Shown here: positions 8,682 to 17,172 of the stretch, in pieces
Layout: each line of letters starts with the position of its first letter
How positions within the stretch are numbered: position 1 is the stretch's first letter
Source: UBA2040 sp041751955
Lineage (GTDB): Bacteria; Bacteroidota; Bacteroidia; Flavobacteriales_D; Crocinitomicaceae
Assembly: GCA_041751955.1 (NCBI GenBank)
Contig: JBGSIB010000073.1
Coordinates: 62,001 to 126,000, forward strand
Direction: 5' to 3'
DNA length: 64,000 nucleotides
The notes under the pieces: model-generated
Told to the model about the DNA's origin: nothing
Database searches by the model: none
The model's input: only the letters and a program-made list of their open reading frames with translations
Program-made: the position numbers and the translations under genes

Positions 8682-8951
8682 TTAACGACGTAAGCCTAAT
8701 TCTTTCACAATTGCACGATATCTTTCGATATCTTTTTTCTTCAAATAATCCAAGAAACTTCTTCTTTTACCTACCAACAATTGAAGAGCTCTTTGCGTTC
8801 CGTAATCTTTACGATTCTTTTTCAAGTGCTCAGTCAAATGACTGATTCTGTAAGTAAATAAAGCGATTTGGCCTTCTGCCGAACCGGTGTTAGTTTCTGA
8901 TCCTCCGTGTTTTGCGAAGATCTCTGCTTTTTTTTCTGGAGCTAAATACAT
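8682..8951 (-). CDS. rpsO: 30S ribosomal protein S15
   Basis: The 89-residue protein has the normal length of S15 and its helical signature: the start MYLAPEKKAEIFAKHG, the conserved GSAEGQIALFTYRISHLTEHLK, and the end LVGKRRSFLDYLKKKDIERYRAIVKELGLRR. S15 binds the 16S rRNA central domain early in 30S assembly. It is preceded by a good Bacteroidota promoter and followed by its own terminator, with pnp further downstream. In Escherichia coli S15 controls its own translation through a leader pseudoknot; no such structure was demonstrated here. Confidence 0.99.
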   Translation of the reverse strand: MYLAPEKKAEIFAKHGGSETNTGSAEGQIALFTYRISHLTEHLKKNRKDYGTQRALQLLVGKRRSFLDYLKKKDIERYRAIVKELGLRR

Positions 8952-9011
8952 GCCAATATTAGTTTAATGATTTTTATGTAGTTGCCACCGCACCTTGCGA
9001 TTTTAACGGTG

Positions 9012-9041
9012 CAAAGATAGAGATAAATTTCTTTCGAGCAA
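9012..9041 (-). promoter_or_regulatory. Promoter of rpsO (TTG-N19-TATCTTTG)
   Basis: On the minus strand TTG (9039-9041) is followed after 19 bases by TATCTTTG (9012-9019), matching the Bacteroidota primary sigma consensus. The predicted leader before the rpsO ATG is about 50 bases. Confidence 0.7.
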
Positions 9042-9064
9042 GTTTTCTTATCGGATAAAATTCA

Positions 9065-9519
9065 TCACCACTCCACTCGCGCCAATTCTTCTTTCAATCC
9101 TTGGATGGTTTTGCCTTGTGCAGTGATGTCTTTGACGACTATTGAATTGCTCTCCACTTTCTGTCCGTTTCTCAAATCGTAGATCGCTTTGTACAATTTA
9201 TCAGTCTTCTTATTGTGGAAGAAAAGGACATTTACTTTACCTGATATCAAAGTGATTTTTGAGGTTTTGGAATGCCAAAGCAGACCTTTGATTCCAGGAA
9301 TTATTGAATATAGCGCCAATCGTCTTTGTTTGGGACAACCTTTCTTTGCTGGAGAAAAAATAAATACAATCGAAATTTTACACAGCAAGTCCTGCACGTA
9401 TCTTTCGAATATTAACATTTTTACCACCAACAGACTCCCAATATATTTCCTTAGAATCTGAATGTTCAGTGATGAAAGTTGATTCACTTTGGTTTAGTTT
9501 AGCGTAAACGGCATTTTTT
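9065..9519 (-). pseudogene. Remnant of an unidentified protein gene
   Basis: Protein-like sequence is split over two frames. Upstream (about 9380-9519) one frame reads AVYAKLNQSESTFITEHSD and continues with EIYWESVGGKNVNIRK before reaching a stop. Downstream (9065 to about 9290) another frame reads KITLISGKVNVLFFHNKKTD, then LYKAIYDLRNGQKVES and ends EELARVEW. The nominal 140-residue frame across this stretch has a hydrophobic, improbable N-terminus (its first half looks like noise). The best explanation is a short secreted or cytoplasmic protein gene broken by frameshifts. No family was recognised. The alternative, an intact small gene with a late start, cannot be excluded. Confidence 0.4.
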
Positions 9520-9702
9520 TTCAACTGGATTTACACTTCCTAAGTCACAACTCAAATTCATCCCAATTAAACAGAAGAATGAGCGTATCAGACTTTAAAG
9601 TGTTTTGGACCAGCGCAGATTTCCCCAATAAAAAAAAGGAAAAGACGCAGCAAAGAATGAAACGAGCTTTATACTAAACGCGTTTATTTTTTTTTAAAAG
9701 TA

Positions 9703-10173
9703 TTACCGGTACTTTTCAATATACGGTCCGTTAAACATATAAAGTGTGCTGTGTTCATTATCGGTAAAAAATTTATGCTTATATCCTTTTTTCTCCCATT
9801 TCAAACCGTCGTTATCCATTATGTTTGCCGAGCTAGAGACAAAACCTGAGTTTTTAAGCTCAGTTACAATATTATCTACTTCGCTTTGTTTAAGGATTAA
9901 GAGAAACATTTGAAATTCTTTTGTTTTCTTATCAAAATATGCCGAAATTAAGTCTTCTGAACTGTAATTGCTTTGGTTCGAGAAAATGAACGTTCGTTTC
10001 TTTTTGTCAAAATAGCCAGCAAATTCATAGCCATTTTCTTCCATCAAAGATTTTACGTTCGTTATGGTGACCTCAGAAATGATTTTATCCAAAAATGCCA
10101 ATTTTGGACTGAAATTTTGGGCTTGAACAAAAATGGTTAGAAAGAAAAATAGAAGGGTCAATTGTATTTTCAT
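9703..10173 (-). CDS. Small exported protein of unknown function
   Basis: With the start at 10173 the product is 156 residues and begins with a clear signal peptide (MKIQLTLLFFFLTIFVQAQ); a frame extension 18 bases upstream adds MIKQYF and is less likely. The mature part is mixed alpha/beta, with a motif YEFAGYFDKKKRTFIFSNQ and a second YFDKKTKEFQMFLLIL, suggesting two similar half-domains. It ends in LYMFNGPYIEKYR. No known domain is recognised and there is no lipobox or T9SS tail, so it is probably periplasmic. It is a single gene with about 240 non-coding bases upstream in which no feature was found. Confidence 0.6.
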   Translation of the reverse strand: MKIQLTLLFFFLTIFVQAQNFSPKLAFLDKIISEVTITNVKSLMEENGYEFAGYFDKKKRTFIFSNQSNYSSEDLISAYFDKKTKEFQMFLLILKQSEVDNIVTELKNSGFVSSSANIMDNDGLKWEKKGYKHKFFTDNEHSTLYMFNGPYIEKYR

Positions 10174-10413
10174 AAAATATTGTTTGATCAAATATACTTT
10201 TTAAAATAATCCGATAAAGCATTTCAAAAAAATACTTTTCTACTTTCACAAACGAAGAAAATCAGATAGTCATGGGGCTAAAACGACAAAGAGGTTGTGT
10301 AACGGAGTTAACCGAATTTCATTCGACTCTTAAGGTCCTTAGAAAATTTAAGAATAACTTGCAAGGGTTTTTATGACATGCTCGCAAAAAGCACGAAGAC
10401 AAAGGACTTATTA

Positions 10414-11394
10414 TCAATACTTCAAATACAAATTTTTCTCTTTTCGATAGTCGATAATGGGTTGAAATGGTCCGAATTTATGTTGCTCTTCCGAAAAAGG
10501 ATCATTGTAAGGTCCGTAAGGATAATCGACGTATTTCGTTCGAAAATCCACATAGTCTTTCCCTGTGCTCTTGGGTCGAATATGCTCGCTGCTATTCACA
10601 TAAGCTGAAACATCTAATGCTTGTTCATCCGAAAGTTTTGGGTTCTCCCATGTTGTTCCAAACGGCATATTGTTTTTAATAAATCGAGCTGCTTTAATCA
10701 CGCGGTACATACTGGAGCCTGGTTGATAAGCTTTCAATCCCCAAAGTGGTGGATATTCATATCCTGAATTGTCAGCTAGCATTTTGCCTTCTCCATTTTC
10801 TCCATGACATTTCATACATTCTGCAATATAGATCTGTTTTCCTTTGACAGGGTCAGCTGCTCTGTTCGGAAAAACCAACTCTCCACCTCCAGTTCCGTTC
10901 ACTTTTTCCCCTATTGGAACACCGGTTCCTAACCATTTTATATAAGACACAAAAGCTATCATCTCTTTCGAATCTAAAGGAAGTGGCAAACCATTTAAGG
11001 GACGAGTTACACAATTATTTACTCGTTGTTCAATTGTCAAAACTGCATTTTCACGAGAACGACATTGAGGATAAAGACCATAAGTGCTAAAAAAATTAAA
11101 GGCCAAAGGTCTAGTACCTGCTTCTAAATGACAATTTGTACAAGCCATTTTGTTTCCGGTGAAATGACCGTTCATGCCTTCTGGACCAATAAATTTTGCT
11201 GTTCCCACAACTAGTTCTCTTCCGTAGCGAATCAAGTCGCCTTCTTCATTGTGCGGAATTGTACTAGTATCAGGCCCAAGATACATGCTTCCCTCTTTTG
11301 CAACTAGGATTGATGAAATGGTTCCTTTTTTATCCGTTTCACATGAAAGAAAAAGAATAAGCAGTGACCAAGAAGCAAAAAATATTGTCCTCAT
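10414..11394 (-). CDS. tsdA: TsdA-like dihaem cytochrome c (thiosulfate dehydrogenase family), lipoprotein
   Basis: With the start at 11394 the protein has 326 residues and a lipoprotein signal (LILFLSC, Cys18). Two haem-binding motifs are present: CTNCH at 85-89 and CMKCH at 193-197. The context RVNNCVTRPLNG (Cys128) matches the cysteine that is the sixth ligand of haem 1 in TsdA, and FIKNNMPFG (Lys240, Met243) matches the haem 2 ligand region. The tail YPYGPYNDPFSEEQHKFGPF is characteristic of the TsdA family. TsdA converts thiosulfate to tetrathionate or the reverse at the periplasmic face. Which direction applies, or another sulfur substrate, is not decidable here. It is transcribed divergently from the arylsulfotransferase-like gene at 11488, 93 bases away. 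Confidence 0.82.
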   Translation of the reverse strand: MRTIFFASWSLLILFLSCETDKKGTISSILVAKEGSMYLGPDTSTIPHNEEGDLIRYGRELVVGTAKFIGPEGMNGHFTGNKMACTNCHLEAGTRPLAFNFFSTYGLYPQCRSRENAVLTIEQRVNNCVTRPLNGLPLPLDSKEMIAFVSYIKWLGTGVPIGEKVNGTGGGELVFPNRAADPVKGKQIYIAECMKCHGENGEGKMLADNSGYEYPPLWGLKAYQPGSSMYRVIKAARFIKNNMPFGTTWENPKLSDEQALDVSAYVNSSEHIRPKSTGKDYVDFRTKYVDYPYGPYNDPFSEEQHKFGPFQPIIDYRKEKNLYLKY

Positions 11395-11487
11395 AATGCA
11401 TAAAATCTGGCTAAAATAAGTTTTAAAAAAGACAAAATGAATAAGAAATACTAATTTGGTGGTTCTAAACAAGAATAAAAATAGAAT

Positions 11488-13176
11488 ATGATACGAAAAG
11501 AAATCTTTGTTTTTATTTCATTATTCGTGGCCTTTTCATCTCAGGCACAATTACTTCCTAAGGAAAACCAGACCCTAAATTATACGAAAGTTCTTTTTTC
11601 TTTTCCGCAAATTCCAAGTGCTGAGAAGTATTTAATTGAAGTTTCCGAGGATTCAACTTTTCAAACGAAAATATTCTTGGAGAGTCCAATCAACGCTAAA
11701 ATTATTCCAGACTTAAATTTTGGGAAAACCTATTTCTGGCGTTACAGCGGTTTTGATGCAAACAAAAAATCATTGGCTCTGAGCACCACGAATACCTTTC
11801 ACATTGGTAGTAATGATTTTACGAGTCCTAAAAATTTCAGTTATACCCAAAAAAAAATGCAAAGGGGTGCATGTTCGCCTGGTCTTATTTTCATGGATTA
11901 TGGACGAGTAGCCATCAATCGAAGAGGCGAAGTACAATGGTATTTACCAGAATACCCTTTTTTATTGGAACAAGAATTGGTTCGCGATTTCAAGTTTACA
12001 CCAGACGGCACGATTACTGTTTTGTTGGATAGTATTGCTTGCGAGATGAATTTGGAAGGTGAAATTCTTTGGCAAGCTCCTTTTCGAGGGGTTTTGAATG
12101 GCGAAGCAAGCGAAAATTATCACCATGATTTCATGAAATTACCCAATGGAAATTATATGGTTCTAGGTACTGACCATGTTTATCGATTTCCACCAGACAA
12201 AAAAGATTCAGTTCTTGTAGAATTTGGAACCGTAATAGAATATGATTACTATGGAAACATCGTATGGAGCTGGAATAGCAATGAATATTTCACCGATCAA
12301 GACCTTTTTAGCAAAACAAGAACAGACAAGAGTTATGACACTGGATTACACATGAACGCCTTTAGCGCGGAGGGAGATTTTGTAAACGTAGGTTTCCGAG
12401 ATATTAGTCGAATTGTTACTATCCAGAAATCTACAGGAAAGGTAATTGCTTCATACGGTCAAAAAGGAAATAGCACTGAAGTGCATGGTGCCGAAGGTTT
12501 TTTCCGCAGACAACACGATGCTTACAAATTGAAGGACGGTAATTTTGCCGTCATCAATAATGATTCTATCATGGACCGCTCCATTGTCTCCAGTTTGGTT
12601 ATTTTTTCACCCCTTTCTGGAGGGGACAATAGTTCAAAAAAAATATTTGAATTCAAATTTGACTTTGACACCTTAACCAATGGTAAAAGCGCCAAAATGG
12701 GTAATCTTCAAGAACTTGATAACGGCAATATACTCATCAATATGGGGGGAATCAATCGTTGTATTGAAATCACGCGTGAAGGCCAAGTTGTTTGGGATCT
12801 ATTCATGGAAAAATATGATATGAACATGAAGAATTGGATGAAATTCCCTAATTACCGTGTGAACTATACTCCTACTTTGTACCCACATGTATTCCGACAA
12901 AAAATTATTAACGATGTTAAAAAAAGAGGCATGAGGACTGTAACTTTAGAAATTTACAATATCGGCGATCTCTCTGATACATATGATTTTGAACTTAGGA
13001 ATACAGAAGGAAAACTTATATTCGAAAATTCACCGACTAAAATTTCAATTGCACCAGGTGCATCTCAAACCGTCAAATTGAAATTTAAAAACAAGAAAAA
13101 ACAAAATATCCTTATCAAAACTAGTAGTTCTTTGTGTTTTAATAATTTAACAATTCCAGCCAAAACCGATAAATAA
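11488..13176 (+). CDS. Arylsulfotransferase (ASST)-like exported protein, paralogue 1
   Basis: The 562-residue protein has a signal peptide (MIRKEIFVFISLFVAFSSQA), an N-terminal fibronectin-like part (about 25-110) and a beta-propeller resembling the arylsulfate sulfotransferase family. Possible active-site residues are YHHDF (His212/213), LHMN (His288), GFRD (Arg304) and RRQHD (His343), in the same order as the His-His-Arg-His set known from E. coli ASST (mapping by motif order is inference). Propeller blades show the GEVQWYLPEY / GNIVWSWNSNEYF pattern. The last 100 residues form a beta domain without a T9SS sorting signature. ASST moves sulfate between phenolic compounds in the periplasm. 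It is divergent from the TsdA-like gene, and a paralogue lies at 15333-17078. Confidence 0.8.
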   Translation: MIRKEIFVFISLFVAFSSQAQLLPKENQTLNYTKVLFSFPQIPSAEKYLIEVSEDSTFQTKIFLESPINAKIIPDLNFGKTYFWRYSGFDANKKSLALSTTNTFHIGSNDFTSPKNFSYTQKKMQRGACSPGLIFMDYGRVAINRRGEVQWYLPEYPFLLEQELVRDFKFTPDGTITVLLDSIACEMNLEGEILWQAPFRGVLNGEASENYHHDFMKLPNGNYMVLGTDHVYRFPPDKKDSVLVEFGTVIEYDYYGNIVWSWNSNEYFTDQDLFSKTRTDKSYDTGLHMNAFSAEGDFVNVGFRDISRIVTIQKSTGKVIASYGQKGNSTEVHGAEGFFRRQHDAYKLKDGNFAVINNDSIMDRSIVSSLVIFSPLSGGDNSSKKIFEFKFDFDTLTNGKSAKMGNLQELDNGNILINMGGINRCIEITREGQVVWDLFMEKYDMNMKNWMKFPNYRVNYTPTLYPHVFRQKIINDVKKRGMRTVTLEIYNIGDLSDTYDFELRNTEGKLIFENSPTKISIAPGASQTVKLKFKNKKKQNILIKTSSSLCFNNLTIPAKTDK

Positions 13177-13298
13177 AAAATTTAAAATCATCGTTCTAAA
13201 TAAATGTTAATTTTTTTCAAAATTATCTTCTATCTTTAAGTCGGATAGTATTGCATAATGTACCACCAAATTGTACAAACTTTAAATCTTAAAAAACT

Positions 13299-13520
13299 AT
13301 GAAAAAAAATTACACAAGATTTTCGAAACTGGCATTGGGCCTTTTCTTCATGACAGGGATAGCCGTTATGGGAAATGCGCAATGCTCTACGACATCAACC
13401 CCAACAAACGATTGTTCTTATGGTGACGCAATTGACAACATGACGATAAACGCTGTGCTCATCTCTAGTGGTGGATGCGCAGGATCATCATCGGGTTATA
13501 CCTCGTACAATTCCCAATAA
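13299..13520 (+). CDS. N-terminal fragment of a GEVED-type T9SS protein (cut by a frameshift)
   Basis: These 73 residues contain a signal peptide (start MKKNYTRFSKLALGLFFMTG, ending NAQ) and the beginning of a GEVED domain (DCSYGDAIDNMTINAV). The frame ends in CAA TAA at 13515-13520. The missing continuation lies in the next frame (PIINFQLGSTNPIALSVGGA), so one extra base within the run of three C at 13513-13515 would rejoin the two halves. Upstream, 122 bases separate it from the ASST-like gene. Together with the next entry it represents one gene of about 570 residues. Confidence 0.7.
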   Translation: MKKNYTRFSKLALGLFFMTGIAVMGNAQCSTTSTPTNDCSYGDAIDNMTINAVLISSGGCAGSSSGYTSYNSQ

Positions 13521-15013
13521 TAAACTTTCAGTTGGGATCAACCAACCCAATCGCTTTATCCGTTGGGGGAGCGCAGTATAATCAAGGTGTCCGTATCTGG
13601 ATAGACATGGACGCGAGTGGAACGTATGAACCTACGGAATCTGTTTTTGCTACTAGTGGATCGGCGCTTTCACATTCAGGCAATATTATAATCCCTGGAG
13701 TTGGTTCAACTGCTGCTCCTGTGAGAATGCGTGTAATGTGCACTTACAATAGTGTTGCCTCTGATGCACAAGCTTGCACAAGCAATCTTAATACCTATGG
13801 AGAAACAGAAGATTTTTTAGTACAGTTAGTAGGTAGTTGTGATGCTACCACAACAGTGCCAATGACGGTTGCTTCTAATTTAGGAAATGCAATTACAACA
13901 TCTTGGCCTAGCGTTTCTGGTGGTTCTTGGTATGAATTCCGTTACAAAGAAACTGCCAGTGCTACATGGATTTTTGGAGGAACATTGGGTGGAGCAGCAA
14001 CAAGTAAAACTTTTTCAGGATTAACTCCATCAACTTCTTATGACTTGGATGCAAGAGTTCACTGTACGGGAGGTGTTGCAGGCGCATGGTCGTCGATAAC
14101 AGAAGTTACGAATGCTGCCTCTGGTTGCGGTTTAGCACCAGCAACATCGGCTGCTTCTTCAGGAACTAGTGCGACAATATCTTGGCCAGCAGTTGCTGGA
14201 GCTGGATACTATCAATTCCGATACAAAGAAACTGTGTCAGCAACATGGATTAGTGGAGGAACAGCAGGAGCTGCTGCAACATCAAAATCCTATAATGGTT
14301 TAACGCCAGGTACATCTTATGATTTTGAAGCTAGAACATTCTGTACGAATGGAGTTGCAAGTGCTTGGGGAGCTATTGTTTTCACGACGTCTGCTCTTGC
14401 AGGTTGCGAATTGGCTCCGACTTTAGATTTAACTGCAACAGTTACGAATACAAGTATCCAAATTTCTTGGCCATCAGTTGCTGGAGCAGCTTGGTACGGT
14501 TTCCAGTACAAGGAAAGTTCATCAGCAACTTGGATCAATGGAGGTACAGCTGGAGCAGCGGCAACGGCTAAAACTTATTCTGGATTAACTCCTGGAGTTT
14601 CTTATGATTTCCAAGCGAGAACATATTGTTCAAATGGAATTCCAAGTGCTTGGAGCGCCATGGCTTCATATACAACTAGTGGAGGTGCAGCAAGATTGAT
14701 TACATCAACAGATAAAGTTGAAGCTGAGGTGGTTTATAAATCATCTATACTAGCTAATCACGCTACAAATGTTTATCCTAATCCTGCAACGGATAGAGTG
14801 AACATCGAAATTTATATGGATGCTACAAATACTAACACAGTGGTTCAGTTGATGGACATGAGTGGACGTATTGTTCAGTCAAACACAATACAAACAGTTG
14901 CTGGAATGAACACCATCGTCATGGACATGAATAGTGTTGCTGAAGGTATGTTTATGTTGGTTATTTACCAAAATGGCAGCTTATTGCATACGAGCAAACT
15001 AAAAAAGAATTAA
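13475..15013 (+). CDS. GEVED / fibronectin type III protein with T9SS sorting domain (3' part of frameshifted gene)
   Basis: The frame holds the rest of the GEVED domain (QYNQGVRIWIDMDASGTYEP, then YGETEDFLVQL), then three fibronectin type III repeats of about 90 residues, each with ISWPSVAGAAWYxFxYKExxSATW and SGLTPGVSYDFQARTYC. A type A T9SS sorting domain closes the protein (VYPNPATDRVNIEI, then QLMDMSGRIVQ and the tail LLHTSKLKKN). The ATG at 13475 is only the first one in this frame; the real start is at 13299 in the other frame. The repeats are very alike, which suggests recent internal duplication. Expected location is the cell surface or medium, as an adhesin-like protein. It lies between the two ASST-like paralogues and ends at a strong terminator. 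Confidence 0.75.
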   Translation: MRRIIIGLYLVQFPIINFQLGSTNPIALSVGGAQYNQGVRIWIDMDASGTYEPTESVFATSGSALSHSGNIIIPGVGSTAAPVRMRVMCTYNSVASDAQACTSNLNTYGETEDFLVQLVGSCDATTTVPMTVASNLGNAITTSWPSVSGGSWYEFRYKETASATWIFGGTLGGAATSKTFSGLTPSTSYDLDARVHCTGGVAGAWSSITEVTNAASGCGLAPATSAASSGTSATISWPAVAGAGYYQFRYKETVSATWISGGTAGAAATSKSYNGLTPGTSYDFEARTFCTNGVASAWGAIVFTTSALAGCELAPTLDLTATVTNTSIQISWPSVAGAAWYGFQYKESSSATWINGGTAGAAATAKTYSGLTPGVSYDFQARTYCSNGIPSAWSAMASYTTSGGAARLITSTDKVEAEVVYKSSILANHATNVYPNPATDRVNIEIYMDATNTNTVVQLMDMSGRIVQSNTIQTVAGMNTIVMDMNSVAEGMFMLVIYQNGSLLHTSKLKKN

Positions 15014-15038
15014 TTTTATTAGTTAGACATTAGAGTTT

Positions 15039-15075
15039 AACGGGGTCGCTTTTAAAAGTGGCCCCGTTTTTTTAT
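15039..15075 (+). terminator. Rho-independent terminator of the GEVED/Fn3 gene
   Basis: AACGGGG (15039-15045) pairs with CCCCGTT (15062-15068); the intervening bases continue pairing to a stem of about 15 pairs including wobbles (TCGCTTTT with AAAAGTGG). A T-run follows. Confidence 0.92.
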
Positions 15076-15332
15076 ACTTCAATTTGCCACAAAGCAACAG
15101 GAAATTGAAAGTAGTTTTAATTGTAGCTTTAATTTTCTAAAAGAAAATTCGTTAAGCTTGCTTGCATGCAAAAAGAAAATTATCATAGATACAAAACATC
15201 CAATTTGTTCGGCTTTGCATGCTGATTCGTATTTTCTTCAATAAAGGGCATCTTATGAGGTTAACCAACCGCATCTCAATTCAAGGTTAGTATTGCTATC
15301 GCGATAATTAGAAGTGGAATGATGGTAAGAAA
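15076..15332. other. Non-coding stretch, nothing identified
   Basis: About 260 bases between the terminator and the stop codon of the minus-strand ASST-like gene. It is AT-rich. A short palindrome TATCGCGATA lies at about 15297-15306. No convincing terminator for the minus-strand gene was found. Confidence 0.4.
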
Positions 15333-17078
15333 TTAATCCTTTTTTGGAAAAATTAATTCTTTTGTTAATCGATTATTATGGTGAGAATTAACAGAAACTG
15401 AGCCTCCATTCTTTTCTAGTTTTTTAGATAGTTTTACTAGCGAATAATCGAATTTCTCACCGGACTTGATGAATTCAGATTTTACAACAAGTCTCTTTTT
15501 TCCTTTTTTTCCATAAACAATTGTTATATTGAATAAATCCTCTTCAGATCCTTCATTTACTATAGACAATAATGGAGTACCTTGGTCATCGGACTTTTTT
15601 GATAGCGAAAAATAACAAGGATAAAGTGAAGAACAAAATGCTGCACGATAATTGGCTACCGGCTCCCAAACAGCTGAATCCCTTTTCCATTTTTGTGGCA
15701 AACAATCCCAGGTTACTTCTTTATCATAGTTCACTTCAAATATACGGGCAGTTATACCCATATTGACCAAAAAGTGTGTCGTATCAATGGGAAAAGCATT
15801 ACCCATTCTTGCGGAGGATCCGGTCGTCACATCGTCAAAATCACAAAGAAATTCCCATTCTATAGCCGCTTTTTTATCTGGCATATTACCCTCAGAAATA
15901 ATTTGAACCGAGGCAACCCTCGTGTTTCCATTATCTATTGCTTCTTCACTGTTGTTGTTAAATAAAATAATTTTCCCATCTGTCAATCCCAATGCTGCAT
16001 GCTGTCTTCTGAAAAATCCTTTTCCTTCAAGTGTGGTATCCGATGGAATCTTATCTCCATAAGTTCGAATTACTTGTCTGGTTTTCTTGTCGACCACAAC
16101 TACAGCGTTTATATCTCTAAATCCAGCGTAAACTTCATTTTTTTCTTCATTCATGTAAATAGAATTCATGTGACCGACGGTACTTCCTCGAAAAAAATCT
16201 TCACCTACTTCAAGTATATCATTATCAGTGATATAACTGCCCGAATCCCATGTCCAAACTGTATCGCCAAATTGATTATATTCAACAATAACAGCTGGTC
16301 GAATTTCTTTCAAGTTTAGTCTGCCAATATTAAAATCAACTACTCTTTTATTGGAAGTCATGGCTAGATAATTCCCTGAATTCAAGCGCAAAAAGTCATG
16401 ATGATAATTCTCAATTGTATCGTTTGAAGCTATACTAACTTTTGGTGTCTCCCATAAGGAATTTCCGTTCAAATCTATTTCGCGACAAAATTTTACGGCC
16501 ATAAAAGTCACCGTGCCAGCAGAGGTTAATTTTACGTCACGAATTCGATCTCTTCCAGTATTAACTCCAGAAAGATTAGGGAGAAACCAAACAGGTTTTC
16601 CCTGTCGATTAATAGCTACCCTGGAATTATCGAGAAAGATTAACCCATTCTTATATTCTCCCGGTTCGTCTTTGATAATTTGAAAACGGTTAATTTTAAC
16701 ATCAACAAATGGTGAGGTTTCTATTTGAAAATAAAATATTTCGCTTTCGAAAACTACCTTTGATTCACTATCAAAAGCTGTAACTTTCCATTCATATCTT
16801 CCGCCAAAATCTAGGTTTTCAATTATTGTTACTGGTGTGGCATCATTTTGTAATATCAGCGGATATTTAAAATCACCACCTTTCTGAATGATTTTGAATT
16901 CATATGAATTGGCAGCTTGAATATCATTAACTTCAAATAAAACTTGAGTGAAATTAAGTTTTGATCCATTTTTTGGCGAGACCTGTGCTTCAACTAGTGC
17001 AGGTAACAAAACACAACAAATTAAAAATAATATTATTCCTTTTCTCGTAAGAACAGAAATCCATTGGTGAGTTTTCAT
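15333..17078 (-). CDS. Arylsulfotransferase (ASST)-like exported protein, paralogue 2
   Basis: The start at 17078 gives 581 residues beginning MKTHQWISVLTRKGIILFLI with a signal peptide cleaved near VEAQ; a TTG 24 bases upstream is possible but less likely. Domain order and possible active-site motifs match paralogue 1: NYHHDF, GHMN, GFRD and RRQHA. The last aspartate differs (RRQHA instead of RRQHD). Blade motifs include GKPVWFLPN, NQFGDTVWTWDSGSYI and KEVTWDCLP. The two paralogues share their N-terminal fibronectin-like layout and flank the frameshifted GEVED gene in convergent orientation. As for paralogue 1, sulfate transfer between phenolic donor and acceptor in the periplasm is the family role; the actual substrate is unknown. 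Confidence 0.78.
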   Translation of the reverse strand: MKTHQWISVLTRKGIILFLICCVLLPALVEAQVSPKNGSKLNFTQVLFEVNDIQAANSYEFKIIQKGGDFKYPLILQNDATPVTIIENLDFGGRYEWKVTAFDSESKVVFESEIFYFQIETSPFVDVKINRFQIIKDEPGEYKNGLIFLDNSRVAINRQGKPVWFLPNLSGVNTGRDRIRDVKLTSAGTVTFMAVKFCREIDLNGNSLWETPKVSIASNDTIENYHHDFLRLNSGNYLAMTSNKRVVDFNIGRLNLKEIRPAVIVEYNQFGDTVWTWDSGSYITDNDILEVGEDFFRGSTVGHMNSIYMNEEKNEVYAGFRDINAVVVVDKKTRQVIRTYGDKIPSDTTLEGKGFFRRQHAALGLTDGKIILFNNNSEEAIDNGNTRVASVQIISEGNMPDKKAAIEWEFLCDFDDVTTGSSARMGNAFPIDTTHFLVNMGITARIFEVNYDKEVTWDCLPQKWKRDSAVWEPVANYRAAFCSSLYPCYFSLSKKSDDQGTPLLSIVNEGSEEDLFNITIVYGKKGKKRLVVKSEFIKSGEKFDYSLVKLSKKLEKNGGSVSVNSHHNNRLTKELIFPKKD

Positions 17079-17172
17079 TCGACTAATTTTTATTGAGGTC
17101 AATTTTTTTTGATTTCAAAAAAAGACATGTATTGGGATTCAATTTTATGAGTTGATAACAAAAATACAAAAT

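Noticed and set aside
8990..9012. Small hairpin GCACC/GGTGC in the rpsO leader as S15 autoregulatory site
   Set aside because: Its outer arm overlaps the minus-7 box, so it would not be fully within the transcript.
9189..9461. 90-residue plus-strand frame opposite the gene remnant
   Set aside because: It is antisense to protein-like minus-strand sequence and has no recognisable motif.
9579..9677. A 32-residue plus-strand frame starting MSVSDFKVFWTSADF
   Set aside because: Short, ends in a basic stretch over an A-run, with no promoter, family match or neighbour link; less convincing than the micro-protein at 55386-55493.
15293..15310. Short palindrome TATCGCGATA near the end of the ASST-like gene
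   Set aside because: Only 10 bases, no T-run, no recurrence in the window; too short to support a site.
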